A stretch of 53,684 nt of DNA, taken from contig UQBJ01000010.1 of NCBI GenBank assembly GCA_900539255.1, positions 1 to 53,684 on the forward strand, in the 5' to 3' direction. Below, in pieces: positions 33,952-43,728 of this stretch (positions are counted from its first letter, which is position 1; every line of letters begins with the position of its first letter). This DNA comes from an uncultured Campylobacter sp. (GTDB taxonomy: Bacteria > Campylobacterota > Campylobacteria > Campylobacterales > Campylobacteraceae). The position numbers and the translations under genes are program-made. Under the pieces are notes generated by a model that saw only the letters and a program-made list of their open reading frames with translations, was not told where the DNA came from and made no database searches.

Positions 33952-35802
33952 TCAGCTAAATTCTATCGGGTCGATGTCGGCTGTGATTTCTTTGAAAGCA
34001 AGGGCGTAGTTTGCCACACGCAAAAGCGGGGCGTGGGTTTTGGCACGAAGTAAAATGTAAAAGCGGAATTTGTTTTGCATAAGTTCTATGCCACACGCTC
34101 CAAAGCCCACTACCTCCACGCTTTTAAGCCTTTTGAATTCAGCGCCTAGTTTTTGGCAAAGTTTGCTTGCTTTTTGCTGATTTTTATCCTCGATGACAAG
34201 GCGCAAAAGCCTTGCAAAAGGCGGATAAAGCCCCTTGCGAAATTCAAGCTCATCGCGCAAAAAGGTTTCATAGTCCTTTATGTAGCGTTGCCAAAACTCT
34301 TTTTGACGGCTTTGTATCAGCACTCGCCCCACACCTTTGCGCCCCGCACGCCCAGCCACTTGCATAGCCAGAGCCAAAGTCTCTTCCCTTGCCCTGAAAT
34401 TTGCGCGCCACAAATACTCATCAAGCCCCAAAATCACGCTCAAATCGACACTATGATAGTCGTGTCCCTTTGCAAGCATCGAAGTTCCCACTAAAATGTC
34501 GATTTTTTGTTCGTTAAAGTCCTGCAAAATGCCTACAAGTTTTTTTTGCGTGGTCGTGGTGTCGCTGTCAAATTTAGAGATTTTTATGTCTTTAAATTCG
34601 CCCACAAGCTCGTTTTGCAAGCGTTCGCAAAGCTCGCTTGTGCCGATTTTGCGAGCTTCAAGCATAAAGCCAGCGCAATTTGGACACTGAGCAGGAATTT
34701 CACTCAAAAAGCCACAATAATGACATTTTAACGCATTTTTGTCTTTATGCAAGCTCATCGCCACGCTACAAAAAGGGCATTGAATGCTTGTGCCACAGCT
34801 TTGACATAAGATTTGACGGAAGTTTGCGCGGGTTGGCAAAAAGATGATAGCTTGTTTTTTCGCCCTTAAACTCGCTCGAATTTCACGCAACACCGTGCTA
34901 GAAAGGCTCAGCTCACTCTCATCATAGATAAATTCTTTTTTGCTTTCAAAAAAAGTGCCTTTGAGCCGAAAATGCTTTTGGCGGTAAAAGCTCGTTACGC
35001 TGGGTGTGGCTGAGCCTAAAAGCACTTTTATACGCATTTTTGAGCCTAAAAAAAGTGCTAAATCCCTAGCGTTTAGGCGTGGGTTGTCGCTTGCCTTATA
35101 GGAGTTGTCGTGTTCTTCATCAACGATGATGAGTGCGAGCTTGCAAAAGGGCAAAAAGAGAGCCGAACGCGCCCCAGCCACAAGCAAAATGTCCCCATTT
35201 TCAAGGCTTTGCAAGGCTTTTTGCTTTTGGGCTTTGCTGATTTTGGAGTGCCACATTATGAATTTGTCCTTAAAATAAAGGCTCAAACGCCTTTGCATTT
35301 GCGGAGTAAGGGCGATTTCTGGCATTAAAAGCAAGCACTGCTCGCCTTTTGCTAAATGCTCTTTGATTAAACTAATGTAAATTTCAGTCTTTCCGCTGCC
35401 TGTGTCGGCAAAAAGTAAGCTCGTGTCGTTTTTTTTGGCAAATTCAAAGGCTTCAAGTTGCTTGTCGCTTAAATTTGGAGCGTTTAAAATTTGCGTTTGC
35501 TTTGTGGTGTAGGGTTTTGCTGGCTCAAAAGAGCCTAAAACAAAGCCTAGTTTGCAGGTGTAGTAAGAGCTGATGAATGCTGCTAGCTCGCTTTGACTTT
35601 TGCTTAAAAGCTTGTTCGTGCTTTGCAAAATGGGCTTTGTGTCAAAGGCTGGTTTATCAACCTTTTTCAGCACTATGCCCTTTACTTCGCCCTTTTTTCC
35701 AAGCTCCACAAGCACTTCGCTGTGAATTTCAAGCTCTTTTTCGCTCTCATAAGTAAGGGCGTCCAAAAAATAGCCCACAATCGCCACTTCATAGTAGTTC
35801 AT
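33952..35802 (-). CDS. priA: Primosomal helicase PriA
   Basis: 616 residues from the ATG at 35802, which shares a base with the upstream stop (TGATG). Walker A FADTGSGKTEIY, DEEH box VDEEHDNSYKA, and a zinc-binding insertion with four CxxC pairs (CQSCG, CPFC, CHYCGF, CPNC). Motifs V and VI follow (GTSMLAKGHD, QVAGRAGRKG). PriA restarts stalled replication forks. It is somewhat shorter than E. coli PriA, as is usual in this class. Matches Cj0684. Confidence 0.95.
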   Translation of the reverse strand: MNYYEVAIVGYFLDALTYESEKELEIHSEVLVELGKKGEVKGIVLKKVDKPAFDTKPILQSTNKLLSKSQSELAAFISSYYTCKLGFVLGSFEPAKPYTTKQTQILNAPNLSDKQLEAFEFAKKNDTSLLFADTGSGKTEIYISLIKEHLAKGEQCLLLMPEIALTPQMQRRLSLYFKDKFIMWHSKISKAQKQKALQSLENGDILLVAGARSALFLPFCKLALIIVDEEHDNSYKASDNPRLNARDLALFLGSKMRIKVLLGSATPSVTSFYRQKHFRLKGTFFESKKEFIYDESELSLSSTVLREIRASLRAKKQAIIFLPTRANFRQILCQSCGTSIQCPFCSVAMSLHKDKNALKCHYCGFLSEIPAQCPNCAGFMLEARKIGTSELCERLQNELVGEFKDIKISKFDSDTTTTQKKLVGILQDFNEQKIDILVGTSMLAKGHDYHSVDLSVILGLDEYLWRANFRAREETLALAMQVAGRAGRKGVGRVLIQSRQKEFWQRYIKDYETFLRDELEFRKGLYPPFARLLRLVIEDKNQQKASKLCQKLGAEFKRLKSVEVVGFGACGIELMQNKFRFYILLRAKTHAPLLRVANYALAFKEITADIDPIEFS

Positions 35803-36272
35803 CAAAACTCTTTGCAAAGCGTGGAATTTAGGCACTCAAAAACGCCCTCATCAGCCTTAAATTCAAAGTCGATGAAAGATTTTGCGCTCAAAAAAAAGCG
35901 GTAGTTTCGCGCCCCTGTTTTAAGCCAGCCTTTGCGGTTTGAGTTTATGCCACTTGCTAAAATGCTTGCCACGCAGCAGTTTGCCCCGCCCGCACAAGCT
36001 GAAATTTGAACCTTTGAGCAGTAAAACAATCTTTCATTTTCAGCATTTACGCTCGCTTCGTCCAAAACGCTTAACTTCGCGCTTGAATTTGTGATGAAAA
36101 ATTCATTTTTTGCCGCCGCTATGCCACTTTGTATCGCCCAAAAATCAGCTTTGAGTTTCAGCAAAAGGGCATCTTGCTTTGGTGCGTTCAGGTAAGGTAG
36201 GGCGATGGTAGCTAAAATAGCGATGATACACAAGGCTAAAACAAGCTCTATCAAGCTGAATCCGCCTTTCAT
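35802..36272 (-). CDS. Pseudopilin / type II secretion-like protein
   Basis: 156 residues. A class III prepilin leader reads MKGG then FSLIELVLALCIIAILATIA, with cleavage expected between Gly4 and Phe5 and the Glu at +5 of the mature protein. A C-terminal globular domain has cysteine pairs (CSKVQISACAGGANCC). It is probably a component of the pilus-like transformation machine, processed by the peptidase at 28899-29843. Same order as Cj0683. Overlaps its upstream gene by 4 bases. Confidence 0.85.
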   Translation of the reverse strand: MKGGFSLIELVLALCIIAILATIALPYLNAPKQDALLLKLKADFWAIQSGIAAAKNEFFITNSSAKLSVLDEASVNAENERLFYCSKVQISACAGGANCCVASILASGINSNRKGWLKTGARNYRFFLSAKSFIDFEFKADEGVFECLNSTLCKEF

Positions 36273-36529
36273 TTTTTGATGACTTTAAAAGGACGCTCGG
36301 CGTTGATGGTTTTGATGATTTTATCGACTTGTTTGTGGATTTTGTATTGCTCGTAACTCTTGGCGATATAGGAATTTACGAATTCTTTAAGCTCGATTTT
36401 CTTGCTACCCTTTGAGAGCAAGTCAATGTCCGTCTCCAAAAAGCTCGCAAAGTCATCAGCACAGCGAATCACAAAGTCCTTTGCATTGACATTGATGATG
36501 ACTTCTCGTATTTTTTCGTTACTTTCCAA
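36269..36529 (-). CDS. Small conserved protein, Cj0682-like
   Basis: 86 residues if the TTG at 36529 is the start. AGG lies 6-7 bases before that TTG and the TTG overlaps the previous stop, while the ATG at 36562 is deeper inside the neighbour and lacks a ribosome site. The protein is alpha-helical and charged, ending in a Lys-rich tail. No domain recognised. It stays between the coiled-coil protein and the pseudopilin as in C. jejuni. Confidence 0.65.
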   Translation of the reverse strand: MESNEKIREVIINVNAKDFVIRCADDFASFLETDIDLLSKGSKKIELKEFVNSYIAKSYEQYKIHKQVDKIIKTINAERPFKVIKK

Positions 36530-36749
36530 GCACAGCCTCGATTTTCTTTGCGATATCTTCACTTTCTACATTTTTAGTTTTAAGCTCATCTTCTAAACGC
36601 GCGATTTCGTTTTTTTGGGCTTCATTTTGAGCCTTGACGCTTACAAGCTCGTTGCGCAAGCTTTCGTTCGTCTCTTTAAGCTCGTTATAACGCTCCAAAA
36701 GCTCATTTATCTTGTCTGTGAGCGTGTGGATAATCTTATCATCATACAT
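36519..36749 (-). CDS. Small coiled-coil protein, ZapB-like
   Basis: 76 residues, nearly all heptad repeats (IHTLTDKINELLERYNELKE), with an AQNEAQKNEIARLEDELK segment. The size and character resemble the cell-division factor ZapB, but coiled coils look alike, so this is a description, not a name. AAAGG precedes the ATG. First gene of the operon that runs to priA. Matches Cj0681. Confidence 0.75.
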   Translation of the reverse strand: MYDDKIIHTLTDKINELLERYNELKETNESLRNELVSVKAQNEAQKNEIARLEDELKTKNVESEDIAKKIEAVLGK

Positions 36750-36779
36750 TGCTTTACCTTTTTAAAAAAATTTTTTATA

Positions 36780-36785
36780 ATTGTA
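36780..36785 (-). promoter_or_regulatory. Extended -10 promoter for the 36749-33952 operon
   Basis: On the minus strand TTTTTTGCTACAAT places TACAAT here, with TGC before it, 31 bases upstream of the first ATG. Confidence 0.6.
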
Positions 36786-36827
36786 GCAAAAAACTTAAAT
36801 TTTTGAGCGTTTTTAAGCATTTTTTTG

Positions 36828-36833
36828 TAAAAT
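36828..36833 (+). promoter_or_regulatory. uvrB promoter
   Basis: TTTTAAGCATTTTTTTGTAAAAT ends here. It combines the TTTAAG-type upstream element and TG-TAAAAT typical of Campylobacter. AAGGA and the uvrB ATG follow within 30 bases. Confidence 0.6.
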
Positions 36834-36859
36834 TTCATTTTGCTTTCACAAGGATAAAA

Positions 36860-38833
36860 ATGTTTGAACTCACAAGCGACTTTACACCAAGCCCTGACCA
36901 AGCTCAGGCGATTGATAACATTGTTAAAAGCATAAAAGCAGGACATAAATACCAAACTCTGCTCGGTGTAACGGGTTCTGGCAAGACTTTTACTATGGCA
37001 AATGTCATCAAGGCTTTAAATATGCCTACCCTTATAATGAGCCACAACAAATCCCTATGCGCTCAACTTTACAGCGAATTTAAGGGCTTTTTTAGCAAGG
37101 ATTTTGTGGAGTATTTTATTTCTTATTATGATTATTATCAGCCAGAAGCCTATATACCGCGCACTGATGTGTTTATCGAAAAGGATAGCTCGGTAAATGA
37201 GGATTTAGAGCGACTTCGCCTTAGCGCAACGGCTTCGCTTTTAAGCTATGACAATGTCATTTGCATAGCCAGCGTTTCGGCTAATTATGGTTTGGGAAAT
37301 CCTAGCGAGTATGTGGGAATGGTGCTGATTTTCGAGCTTGGAATGACTTTGCCGCAAAAAGAACTTTTAAAAAAGCTTGTGGATATGGGCTACAAGCGCA
37401 ATGACAGCTTTTTTGACAGGGCTGATTTTCGCGTGCAAGGCGATATTATAGACATTTATCCAGCTTATTTTGAGGACGAGGTGATTAGGCTTGAATTCTT
37501 TGGCGATGAGCTTGATGGAATGTATCATTACAATGTCTTTGAAAACAAAAAAGGCAAGGATTTAAAACGCTTTATCCTTTACCCTACAAGTCAATTTAGC
37601 GTGGGCGAAACTCAGCTTAAAAAAGCCATAAAGGGCATAAAGGCTGAGCTGAATGAGCGTTTGGCTTATTTTGAAAATGAAAACAAACTTGTGGAGTATC
37701 AACGCCTTAAACAACGCGTGGAATTTGACATAGAAATGCTTGAAAGCACGGGAATGTGCAAGGGCATAGAAAATTACGCACTTCATCTTACGGGGCTTAA
37801 AAGCGGAGACACGCCTTATACGCTTTTTGATTATTATGCCATAAAGGACAAGCCCTATCTTGTCATCGTTGATGAGTCTCACGCGAGCTTGCCGCAGTTT
37901 CGCGGTATGTTTGCAGGGGACAGAAGTCGCAAGCAAACCCTTGTGGAGTATGGTTTTCGCTTGCCTAGCGCGCTTGATAACCGCCCCTTAATGTTTGATG
38001 AGTTTATCCACAAAAATTGTCAATTTCTCTTTGTCTCCGCAACCCCAGCCGAACTTGAACTGAATTTAAGTGGGGACAATGTTTTTGAGCAAATTATGCG
38101 CCCAACAGGGCTTTTAGACCCTGTGATAGAGCTAAAAGATAGCGACAATCAAGTAGAACTTCTCTTTGATGAGGCAAAAAAAGTTATCGCGCGAAATGAA
38201 AGAGTTTTAGTAACAGTGCTTACTAAAAAGCTAGCTGAGGAGCTGACAAGGTATTATTTAGAGCTTGGCTTAAAGGTAAAATATATGCACTCAGACATTG
38301 ATGCGATTGAGCGCAATGAGCTGATTCGTGGGCTTCGCACAGGTGCTTTTGATATGCTTATCGGCATAAATTTGCTGCGCGAGGGGCTTGACTTGCCCGA
38401 AGTTTCGCTTATTGCGATAATGGACGCTGATAAAGAGGGCTTTTTGCGAAGCACGACTAGCCTTATACAGACTATGGGACGGGCTGCGAGAAATGTCAAT
38501 GGCAAGGTGCTGCTCTTTGCTAAAAAGCTCACAAACTCGATGAAAGAGGCGATTGACATAACAAACAACCGCCGAAAGCTACAAAACGCTTACAATCAAA
38601 AGCACAACATAACGCCAACTTCGGTGCAAAGGCATTTAGAGGACAGCCTTAAAAATGAGCTTGATGATGCTGAAATTTACCGCAAGGGCAAAAATTTAGA
38701 AAAAATGCCAGCCAGCGAGCGCGCAAAGCTCATCAAAGAGTTACGCAAAAAAATGCTTGAAGCGGCAAAGGTGCTTGAATTTGAAAAAGCCGCTTCGTTG
38801 CGCGATGAGATAAACAAGCTTAAAAACTTGTGA
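36860..38833 (+). CDS. uvrB: Excinuclease ABC subunit B
   Basis: 657 residues from the ATG at 36860, with AAGGA upstream; this equals C. jejuni UvrB in length. Walker A GVTGSGKTFTMA near residue 38, the beta-hairpin region YYDYYQPEAYIP, helicase motifs (DESHASLPQ, MGRAARN), and a C-terminal UVR motif (KMLEAAKVLEFEKAASLRD). It verifies DNA lesions and recruits UvrC. It is divergent from the zapB-like operon as in Cj0680c/Cj0681. Confidence 0.97.
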   Translation: MFELTSDFTPSPDQAQAIDNIVKSIKAGHKYQTLLGVTGSGKTFTMANVIKALNMPTLIMSHNKSLCAQLYSEFKGFFSKDFVEYFISYYDYYQPEAYIPRTDVFIEKDSSVNEDLERLRLSATASLLSYDNVICIASVSANYGLGNPSEYVGMVLIFELGMTLPQKELLKKLVDMGYKRNDSFFDRADFRVQGDIIDIYPAYFEDEVIRLEFFGDELDGMYHYNVFENKKGKDLKRFILYPTSQFSVGETQLKKAIKGIKAELNERLAYFENENKLVEYQRLKQRVEFDIEMLESTGMCKGIENYALHLTGLKSGDTPYTLFDYYAIKDKPYLVIVDESHASLPQFRGMFAGDRSRKQTLVEYGFRLPSALDNRPLMFDEFIHKNCQFLFVSATPAELELNLSGDNVFEQIMRPTGLLDPVIELKDSDNQVELLFDEAKKVIARNERVLVTVLTKKLAEELTRYYLELGLKVKYMHSDIDAIERNELIRGLRTGAFDMLIGINLLREGLDLPEVSLIAIMDADKEGFLRSTTSLIQTMGRAARNVNGKVLLFAKKLTNSMKEAIDITNNRRKLQNAYNQKHNITPTSVQRHLEDSLKNELDDAEIYRKGKNLEKMPASERAKLIKELRKKMLEAAKVLEFEKAASLRDEINKLKNL

Positions 38834-38856
38834 ATAGATATTGAAAAGGATTAAAA

Positions 38857-40331
38857 ATGGCTGATGAAAATTTGTTTTATAGGTTGCGAAGCCTTGATAG
38901 GCTTTTGGGCGATAAATGGCAAGAAAATGATGGCAAAAGTGGCGAGTTAGCAAAACAAGAAATTTATTTTGCTTCGCCAAGTGAGCTTAACGACCCTATG
39001 GAAGGATTTAGCAATATCGTTTTCAAAGGCGATAAAATCGTGTGGCATAATTTTTTAAACATTATTTTATCTGTTTGGAGAGAATGTTTGTCGTTTATTC
39101 TTTTTGTGGAGAAAAAGAAAATTTTTTAAATTTAGATTACATACCTTTATATGCAGACTTAAATAATTTTCCAAGTCCAATGTATAAACAAATGTTTGAT
39201 GAAATGTATAAAGATTTTAATCTACAATGCAAAGAGTGTATCGATAGGATAGCTGCAAGGACAGCGGTAATCACAAAAAACGAATTGTATATTTATCTTA
39301 AATTTATTCATTCTATGGCACTACTTTATATACACCATTATCATATCAAAAATGGATTTAAACAGGATGACGGTAAAAACCATTTTGCTGGATTAGAAAA
39401 ACTTAAAATAGAACTTATAAAAATTGTAGCTAATGTAGAAAGAATTTTTTTAGAAAATGGAGAAAATGGCGATGAAATGATTACTGCCTTGTGTTTGCTT
39501 AATAAAAATATGGGTGATTCACTCTTTTTACAAGATAAATTTATGAATATACCAAAAAATAAAAAAGCAGTAGTCTCTGATTTTCCAAATTTATATTTAT
39601 ATCTTTTGGAAAAGCTTATGTATCCAGAATATTACGCAGCTTGTTTTCTCAAAGAAGCTCATAATTCATCGGTTTGGGGGCATTATGCTGATGGACATAA
39701 AGGGGTTTGTTTAATTTTTAAAAGTGATAATAATTTTTTGCGCTTGCTTGGTAAAGGTTTATTTGATGAGCAAAAAGAATATAAGCATATTAAATTTAGA
39801 GAGATAGATTATAGCGGCACATTTAAAAGGGTAAATTTTTTTGAAAATATTGGTAGATTAAGACCAACTGAATTATCAAGTTGGTATATAAGTGAAAATG
39901 GCAGAAAAAGCATAATTTGGCACAAAATTTTTTCTAATGTGGATAAATGGCGTGAATCGTATTGGCAAAAAGCTGAAAAAAGACTCTTAACTAAAACAAA
40001 AGATTGGAAATACGAAAAAGAATCTCGTCTTATATTTAGTGCTGATAATTTATTACAAGATGAATTAGATAAACAAGATAGAGTATTTAAATATGATTTT
40101 AAAGACTTAGACGGTATTATCTTTGGGATAAATACACCCGAAGATGCTAAACATAAAGTTATTGGCATTATTAAAGAAAAATGCCAAAAGAATGATAGGG
40201 ATACATTTAATTTTTATCAAGCATATTATTGTGATAAAAATAAAAATATACAATATGTACCATTGCCTAAATTTATTTTAGGGTTTAAAGCACAATCAAA
40301 CAATCAAAATGCTACAAACAAAGCCGATTAG
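38857..40331 (+). pseudogene. DUF2971-domain gene split by a frameshift
   Basis: Two overlapping reading frames together form one DUF2971 protein. The first (38857-39129) ends IYFASPSELNDPMEG... and the second (from 39075) contains FLKEAHNSSVWGHYADGHKGVCLIF, both signatures of the family. Adding one base to the A5 or T6 run at about 39110-39125 would join them into 491 residues. DUF2971 proteins are frequent in phage-defence islands, but their activity is unknown. The gene is clearly more AT-rich than uvrB, so it was probably acquired. GAAAAGGA precedes its ATG 24 bases after uvrB. The break may be natural slippage, decay or a sequencing error. Confidence 0.78.
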
Positions 40332-40516
40332 CTTTCTATGAGTCTGATTTCATCATCGTTTAAGTCGTACAGTTCATAGACGAGTTTATCGATTTGTGAA
40401 TCTATTGTGCTAATCTGTCTTTGCAGTATGGTTTTAGTGTCTGGGTTGTTTTCTGCTACTAATTTTTTATTTATCGCTATGATATTATCTACAAGATTGA
40501 CTAATTTTAGGATAGA
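40328..40516 (-). pseudogene. C-terminal stub of an Eco57I-type restriction-modification protein
   Basis: Open frame of about 62 residues with no start codon, ending at a TAA. Translation gives ILKLVNLVDNIIAINKKL and, at the end, IDKLVYELYDLNDDEIRLIE. This is the ending of type IIG/TaqI-C restriction-modification enzymes (typically LVYELYGLTEEEI). An in-frame stop lies just upstream. The stub overlaps the end of the DUF2971 gene by 3 bases in tail-to-tail orientation. Confidence 0.72.
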
Positions 40517-40568
40517 TTAAATTTTAAATTTATGGCAAAAAATTTAAGATAATTTTTAAGGAAAATAA

Positions 40569-41621
40569 ATGCGATTTAACTACCACAACCCCGTCAAAAT
40601 TCACTTTGGCGTAAAATGGCTAGAAGCGGTAGAAAATTTAGCCCAAAGGCTAAAAGATACGAAATTTTTACTCATCACAAGTCAGGGTTTTAGCAAAAGG
40701 GGATTAAGCGCACAAATTCAAAATGTGCTTGCAAAACAGCTTGCGGGCATTGTTGATGAGATTGCGCCAAATCCGCAAATAAAGCATTTACAAAGTATTA
40801 AGGCAAAATTATGTGATTTTGATGCAATCATCGCTCTTGGCGGAGGAAGCGTGATAGATAGTGCGAAATTTTTAAGCGTAGATAGTGTTTTTGAAAATGA
40901 TAATTTTAAAATCAAATCACAACCCAAAAAACTTTTTGCCTTTGCCACTACTTCTGGCACTAGTAGCGAGCTTACTCACTGGGCGACTTTATGGGACAAT
41001 GACGCTTTTGTTAAGCACTCTTTAAGTGATGAAGTTTTATATCCAAAAGAAGCGTTTTATGATGCAAATTTGACGCTAAGTCTGCCACGCCAAACTACTA
41101 TCTACACGGCACTTGATGCTTTAAGCCATAGCTTTGAATCTATTTGGAACAATAACGCAAACCCCATTTCCACGCATTACGCGCTGATGGCGATTGAGAT
41201 TATTTTGCGTGATTTAGTGGAGTTAAGTCAAAATTTACACTCACTTCAACTTCGCTCAAACTTAATGCTAGCAAGCATTTACGCTGGACTTGCTTTTTCT
41301 AACACACAAACCGCGCTAGCTCACGCATTAAGCTATCCGCTGACTATGCGTTTTGGTACGCCACACGGCTTAGCGTGTAGTTTTAGCTTACCCTTGCTTT
41401 TAGAAAGCTTACCACGCAAAAGCGAGGCTTATGCGCTTTTATCACCCTTTAAGCCACAACTTTTGCAAATCTTTGACAAGCTTGAAATTTCTATTTCGCC
41501 AAAGGATTATGGTTTAAACGATGAATTTATCGATGAAATTTTTAGCACACTCAATTCGCGTGCAAAAAACGGCGTTTTTGATATAAATTTAGTTCAAAAT
41601 GCCATCAAACAACAATTATAA
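40569..41621 (+). CDS. Iron-containing alcohol dehydrogenase, phosphonoacetaldehyde-reductase-like
   Basis: 350 residues, group III ADH. NAD-binding GGGSVIDSAKF near residue 95; the iron ligands are an Asp in FYDANLTLSLP and three His in LDALSHSFES, TALAHALSYPL and GTPHGLACS. The TTSGTSSELTHWATLWD segment resembles phosphonoacetaldehyde reductases more than ethanol dehydrogenases, so a role in making a hydroxyethyl-phosphonate or other surface modification is conceivable. No phosphonate genes are next to it. AAGGAAA precedes the ATG. Confidence 0.8.
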   Translation: MRFNYHNPVKIHFGVKWLEAVENLAQRLKDTKFLLITSQGFSKRGLSAQIQNVLAKQLAGIVDEIAPNPQIKHLQSIKAKLCDFDAIIALGGGSVIDSAKFLSVDSVFENDNFKIKSQPKKLFAFATTSGTSSELTHWATLWDNDAFVKHSLSDEVLYPKEAFYDANLTLSLPRQTTIYTALDALSHSFESIWNNNANPISTHYALMAIEIILRDLVELSQNLHSLQLRSNLMLASIYAGLAFSNTQTALAHALSYPLTMRFGTPHGLACSFSLPLLLESLPRKSEAYALLSPFKPQLLQIFDKLEISISPKDYGLNDEFIDEIFSTLNSRAKNGVFDINLVQNAIKQQL

Positions 41622-41783
41622 AAATTTTTGCAAATTCATCTCAAATTTCATCGCCACAAATCAAATTTTAAATTTAAATTCACGCCATTTCATTTTGATT
41701 AGCTAAATTTCACTATAATTTTTGTTTAAAATTCACAAACAAGCAAATTTTTGCGAAAATGCGAGATTGCGAAAGGTAAAAGA

Positions 41784-43121
41784 GTGAAACTTTTTGGCAC
41801 AGACGGCGTTAGGGGCAAGGCTGGCGAGTTTTTGGATAGCTTTTTGGCTATGCGGCTTGCTATGGCGGCTGGCATTTATTTTAAGGATAGTGCGCTAACG
41901 AACAACATTTTAGTCGGCAAGGACACGCGCCGCAGTGGTTATATGATAGAAAACGCCATAGTTTCGGGGCTTACAGCCATAGGATACAATGTCATTCAAA
42001 TAGGACCTATGCCAACGCCCGCGATTGCGTTTTTGACGGAAGATATGCGTTGTGATGCGGGCATTATGATTTCAGCTTCGCACAATCCTTACTTTGACAA
42101 CGGCATTAAATTTTTTGACGCTCACGGCAACAAGCTGGGCGAAGCAGCCGAAGCGCAGATAGAACGCATTTACGCTGATGACAAACTCATTCAAAGAGCC
42201 AAAAGCAAGGAAAACGCCATAGGACAAAGCAAGCGAATTGACGATGTCATCGGGCGTTACATAGTAAGTATCAAAAACTCTTTCCCTAAAAACCTTACTT
42301 TGAAAAGCTTGCGCGTGGTGCTAGATGTGGCAAATGGGGCAGCTTACAAGGTCGCACCTACTATTTTCAAAGAACTTGGCGCTGAGGTCATAGTGCTAAA
42401 CGACAAGCCAAACGGGCTTAATATCAACGAAAATTGCGGGGCTTTGCACCCTATGAATTTAGCCTTAGAGGTGAAAAGGTTGCGCGCTGATGTTGGTTTT
42501 GCCTTTGATGGCGATGCAGATAGGCTTGTGATAGTCGATGAAAAGGGCGAAGTGGCAAATGGAGATAGCGTTTTGGGCGTGCTGGCGGTGTATCTTAAAG
42601 AACAAGGCAAGCTAAATTCCGCTGTGGTAGCCACTATAATGAGTAACGGCGCTTTAAAAGAGTTTTTAAACGCCCATAAAATCGAGCTTGCTACCTGTGC
42701 TGTGGGCGATAAATTCGTGCTTGAAAAGCTCAAAGAGCTTGGAGGCAACTTTGGTGGCGAGCAAAGCGGGCATATAGTCTTTACAGACTATGCTAAAACG
42801 GGCGATGGGCTAATCGCAGCCTTGCAGTTTTCAGCCCTAATGCTCACCAAAAAGCAAAGCGCAAGCAAGATTTTAAGCGTTATCAAGCCTTATCCTCAGC
42901 TTTTAACGAATTTAAAAGTAAGCGAAAAAAAGGATTTAAGCAAGCTCAGAGGCTTAAAAGAGCTTGAAAAAAGCCTTAAAGACAAGGGCGTAAATTCGCT
43001 TTTCCGCTACTCAGGCACTGAAAATCTCATTCGCTTGCTTTTGGAGGCAAAAGAGGGCAAAAATTTAGAAAGCCAGATGAAAGAAGTGATAAGTTTTTTC
43101 AAAAAGGCTTTAAATGATTAG
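41784..43121 (+). CDS. glmM: Phosphoglucosamine mutase
   Basis: 445 residues starting at GTG 41784, which gives the canonical KLFGTDGVRG; GAAAGG lies upstream. An upstream in-frame ATG adds 11 residues without support. The active-site serine is in ISASHNPYFDNG, and the metal loop is DGDADR. It makes glucosamine-1-phosphate for GlmU, whose gene is also in this window. Same order as Cj0360-Cj0362 with lspA and hemJ downstream. Confidence 0.95.
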   Translation: MKLFGTDGVRGKAGEFLDSFLAMRLAMAAGIYFKDSALTNNILVGKDTRRSGYMIENAIVSGLTAIGYNVIQIGPMPTPAIAFLTEDMRCDAGIMISASHNPYFDNGIKFFDAHGNKLGEAAEAQIERIYADDKLIQRAKSKENAIGQSKRIDDVIGRYIVSIKNSFPKNLTLKSLRVVLDVANGAAYKVAPTIFKELGAEVIVLNDKPNGLNINENCGALHPMNLALEVKRLRADVGFAFDGDADRLVIVDEKGEVANGDSVLGVLAVYLKEQGKLNSAVVATIMSNGALKEFLNAHKIELATCAVGDKFVLEKLKELGGNFGGEQSGHIVFTDYAKTGDGLIAALQFSALMLTKKQSASKILSVIKPYPQLLTNLKVSEKKDLSKLRGLKELEKSLKDKGVNSLFRYSGTENLIRLLLEAKEGKNLESQMKEVISFFKKALND

Positions 43122-43159
43122 CCCAAATTCAGCACAAAATTCACTTAAAAAGGCTCAAA

Positions 43160-43705
43160 ATGCTTAAAAAAATCGTTGCGTTTGTCTTTGCTTTTACGCT
43201 TATTTTTATCATCGACCAAGGCGTCAAATACTACACGCTCCATACTCTGTGCGACAGCAATATCATCAAAGATGGCAAAATTTTAATGCAAGAAGGCGAT
43301 GAGCTTTTCACCCAAAACAGCTGCGCGGGCAAGAGACAAGGCGAGTATATCAGCCTTGTCGGCACGCTTAACACGGGCGTGGCGTTTTCTATGTTTAGCG
43401 GTAAGGAAGAGCTGAAATTCGTGCATTTGGGGCTTTTGGTGTTGCTGCTTTTGTATTTGCTTTGGCAACGCAGGTTTTTCAGCGACCACTTAATCGCCTT
43501 TGCCTTGCTTTTTGGGGCGGGTTGTTCGAATTTGTTTGACCGCTTTATTTATGGCGGGGTTGTGGATATGTTTTTTTGGCACAAGTGGTTTGAATTTGCG
43601 GTGTTTAATGTCGCCGATGCGACTATAAATTTGAGTGTCGCTCTCATTTTAATCAAAGAATTATTTTTTCGCAAAAAGCGACATTATGAAGAAAATTTTA
43701 GCTAA
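43160..43705 (+). CDS. lspA: Lipoprotein signal peptidase
   Basis: 181 residues, four membrane helices. The two catalytic Asp lie in GGVVDMFFW and FNVADATINL. It removes signal peptides of lipoproteins such as FlgP and MapA. A loop of about 35 residues between helix 1 and LVGTLNTGVAF has two cysteines. AAAGG precedes the ATG, 38 bases after glmM. Confidence 0.95.
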   Translation: MLKKIVAFVFAFTLIFIIDQGVKYYTLHTLCDSNIIKDGKILMQEGDELFTQNSCAGKRQGEYISLVGTLNTGVAFSMFSGKEELKFVHLGLLVLLLLYLLWQRRFFSDHLIAFALLFGAGCSNLFDRFIYGGVVDMFFWHKWFEFAVFNVADATINLSVALILIKELFFRKKRHYEENFS

Positions 43706-43728
43706 AATTCACTCAAAAGGGGGACAAA

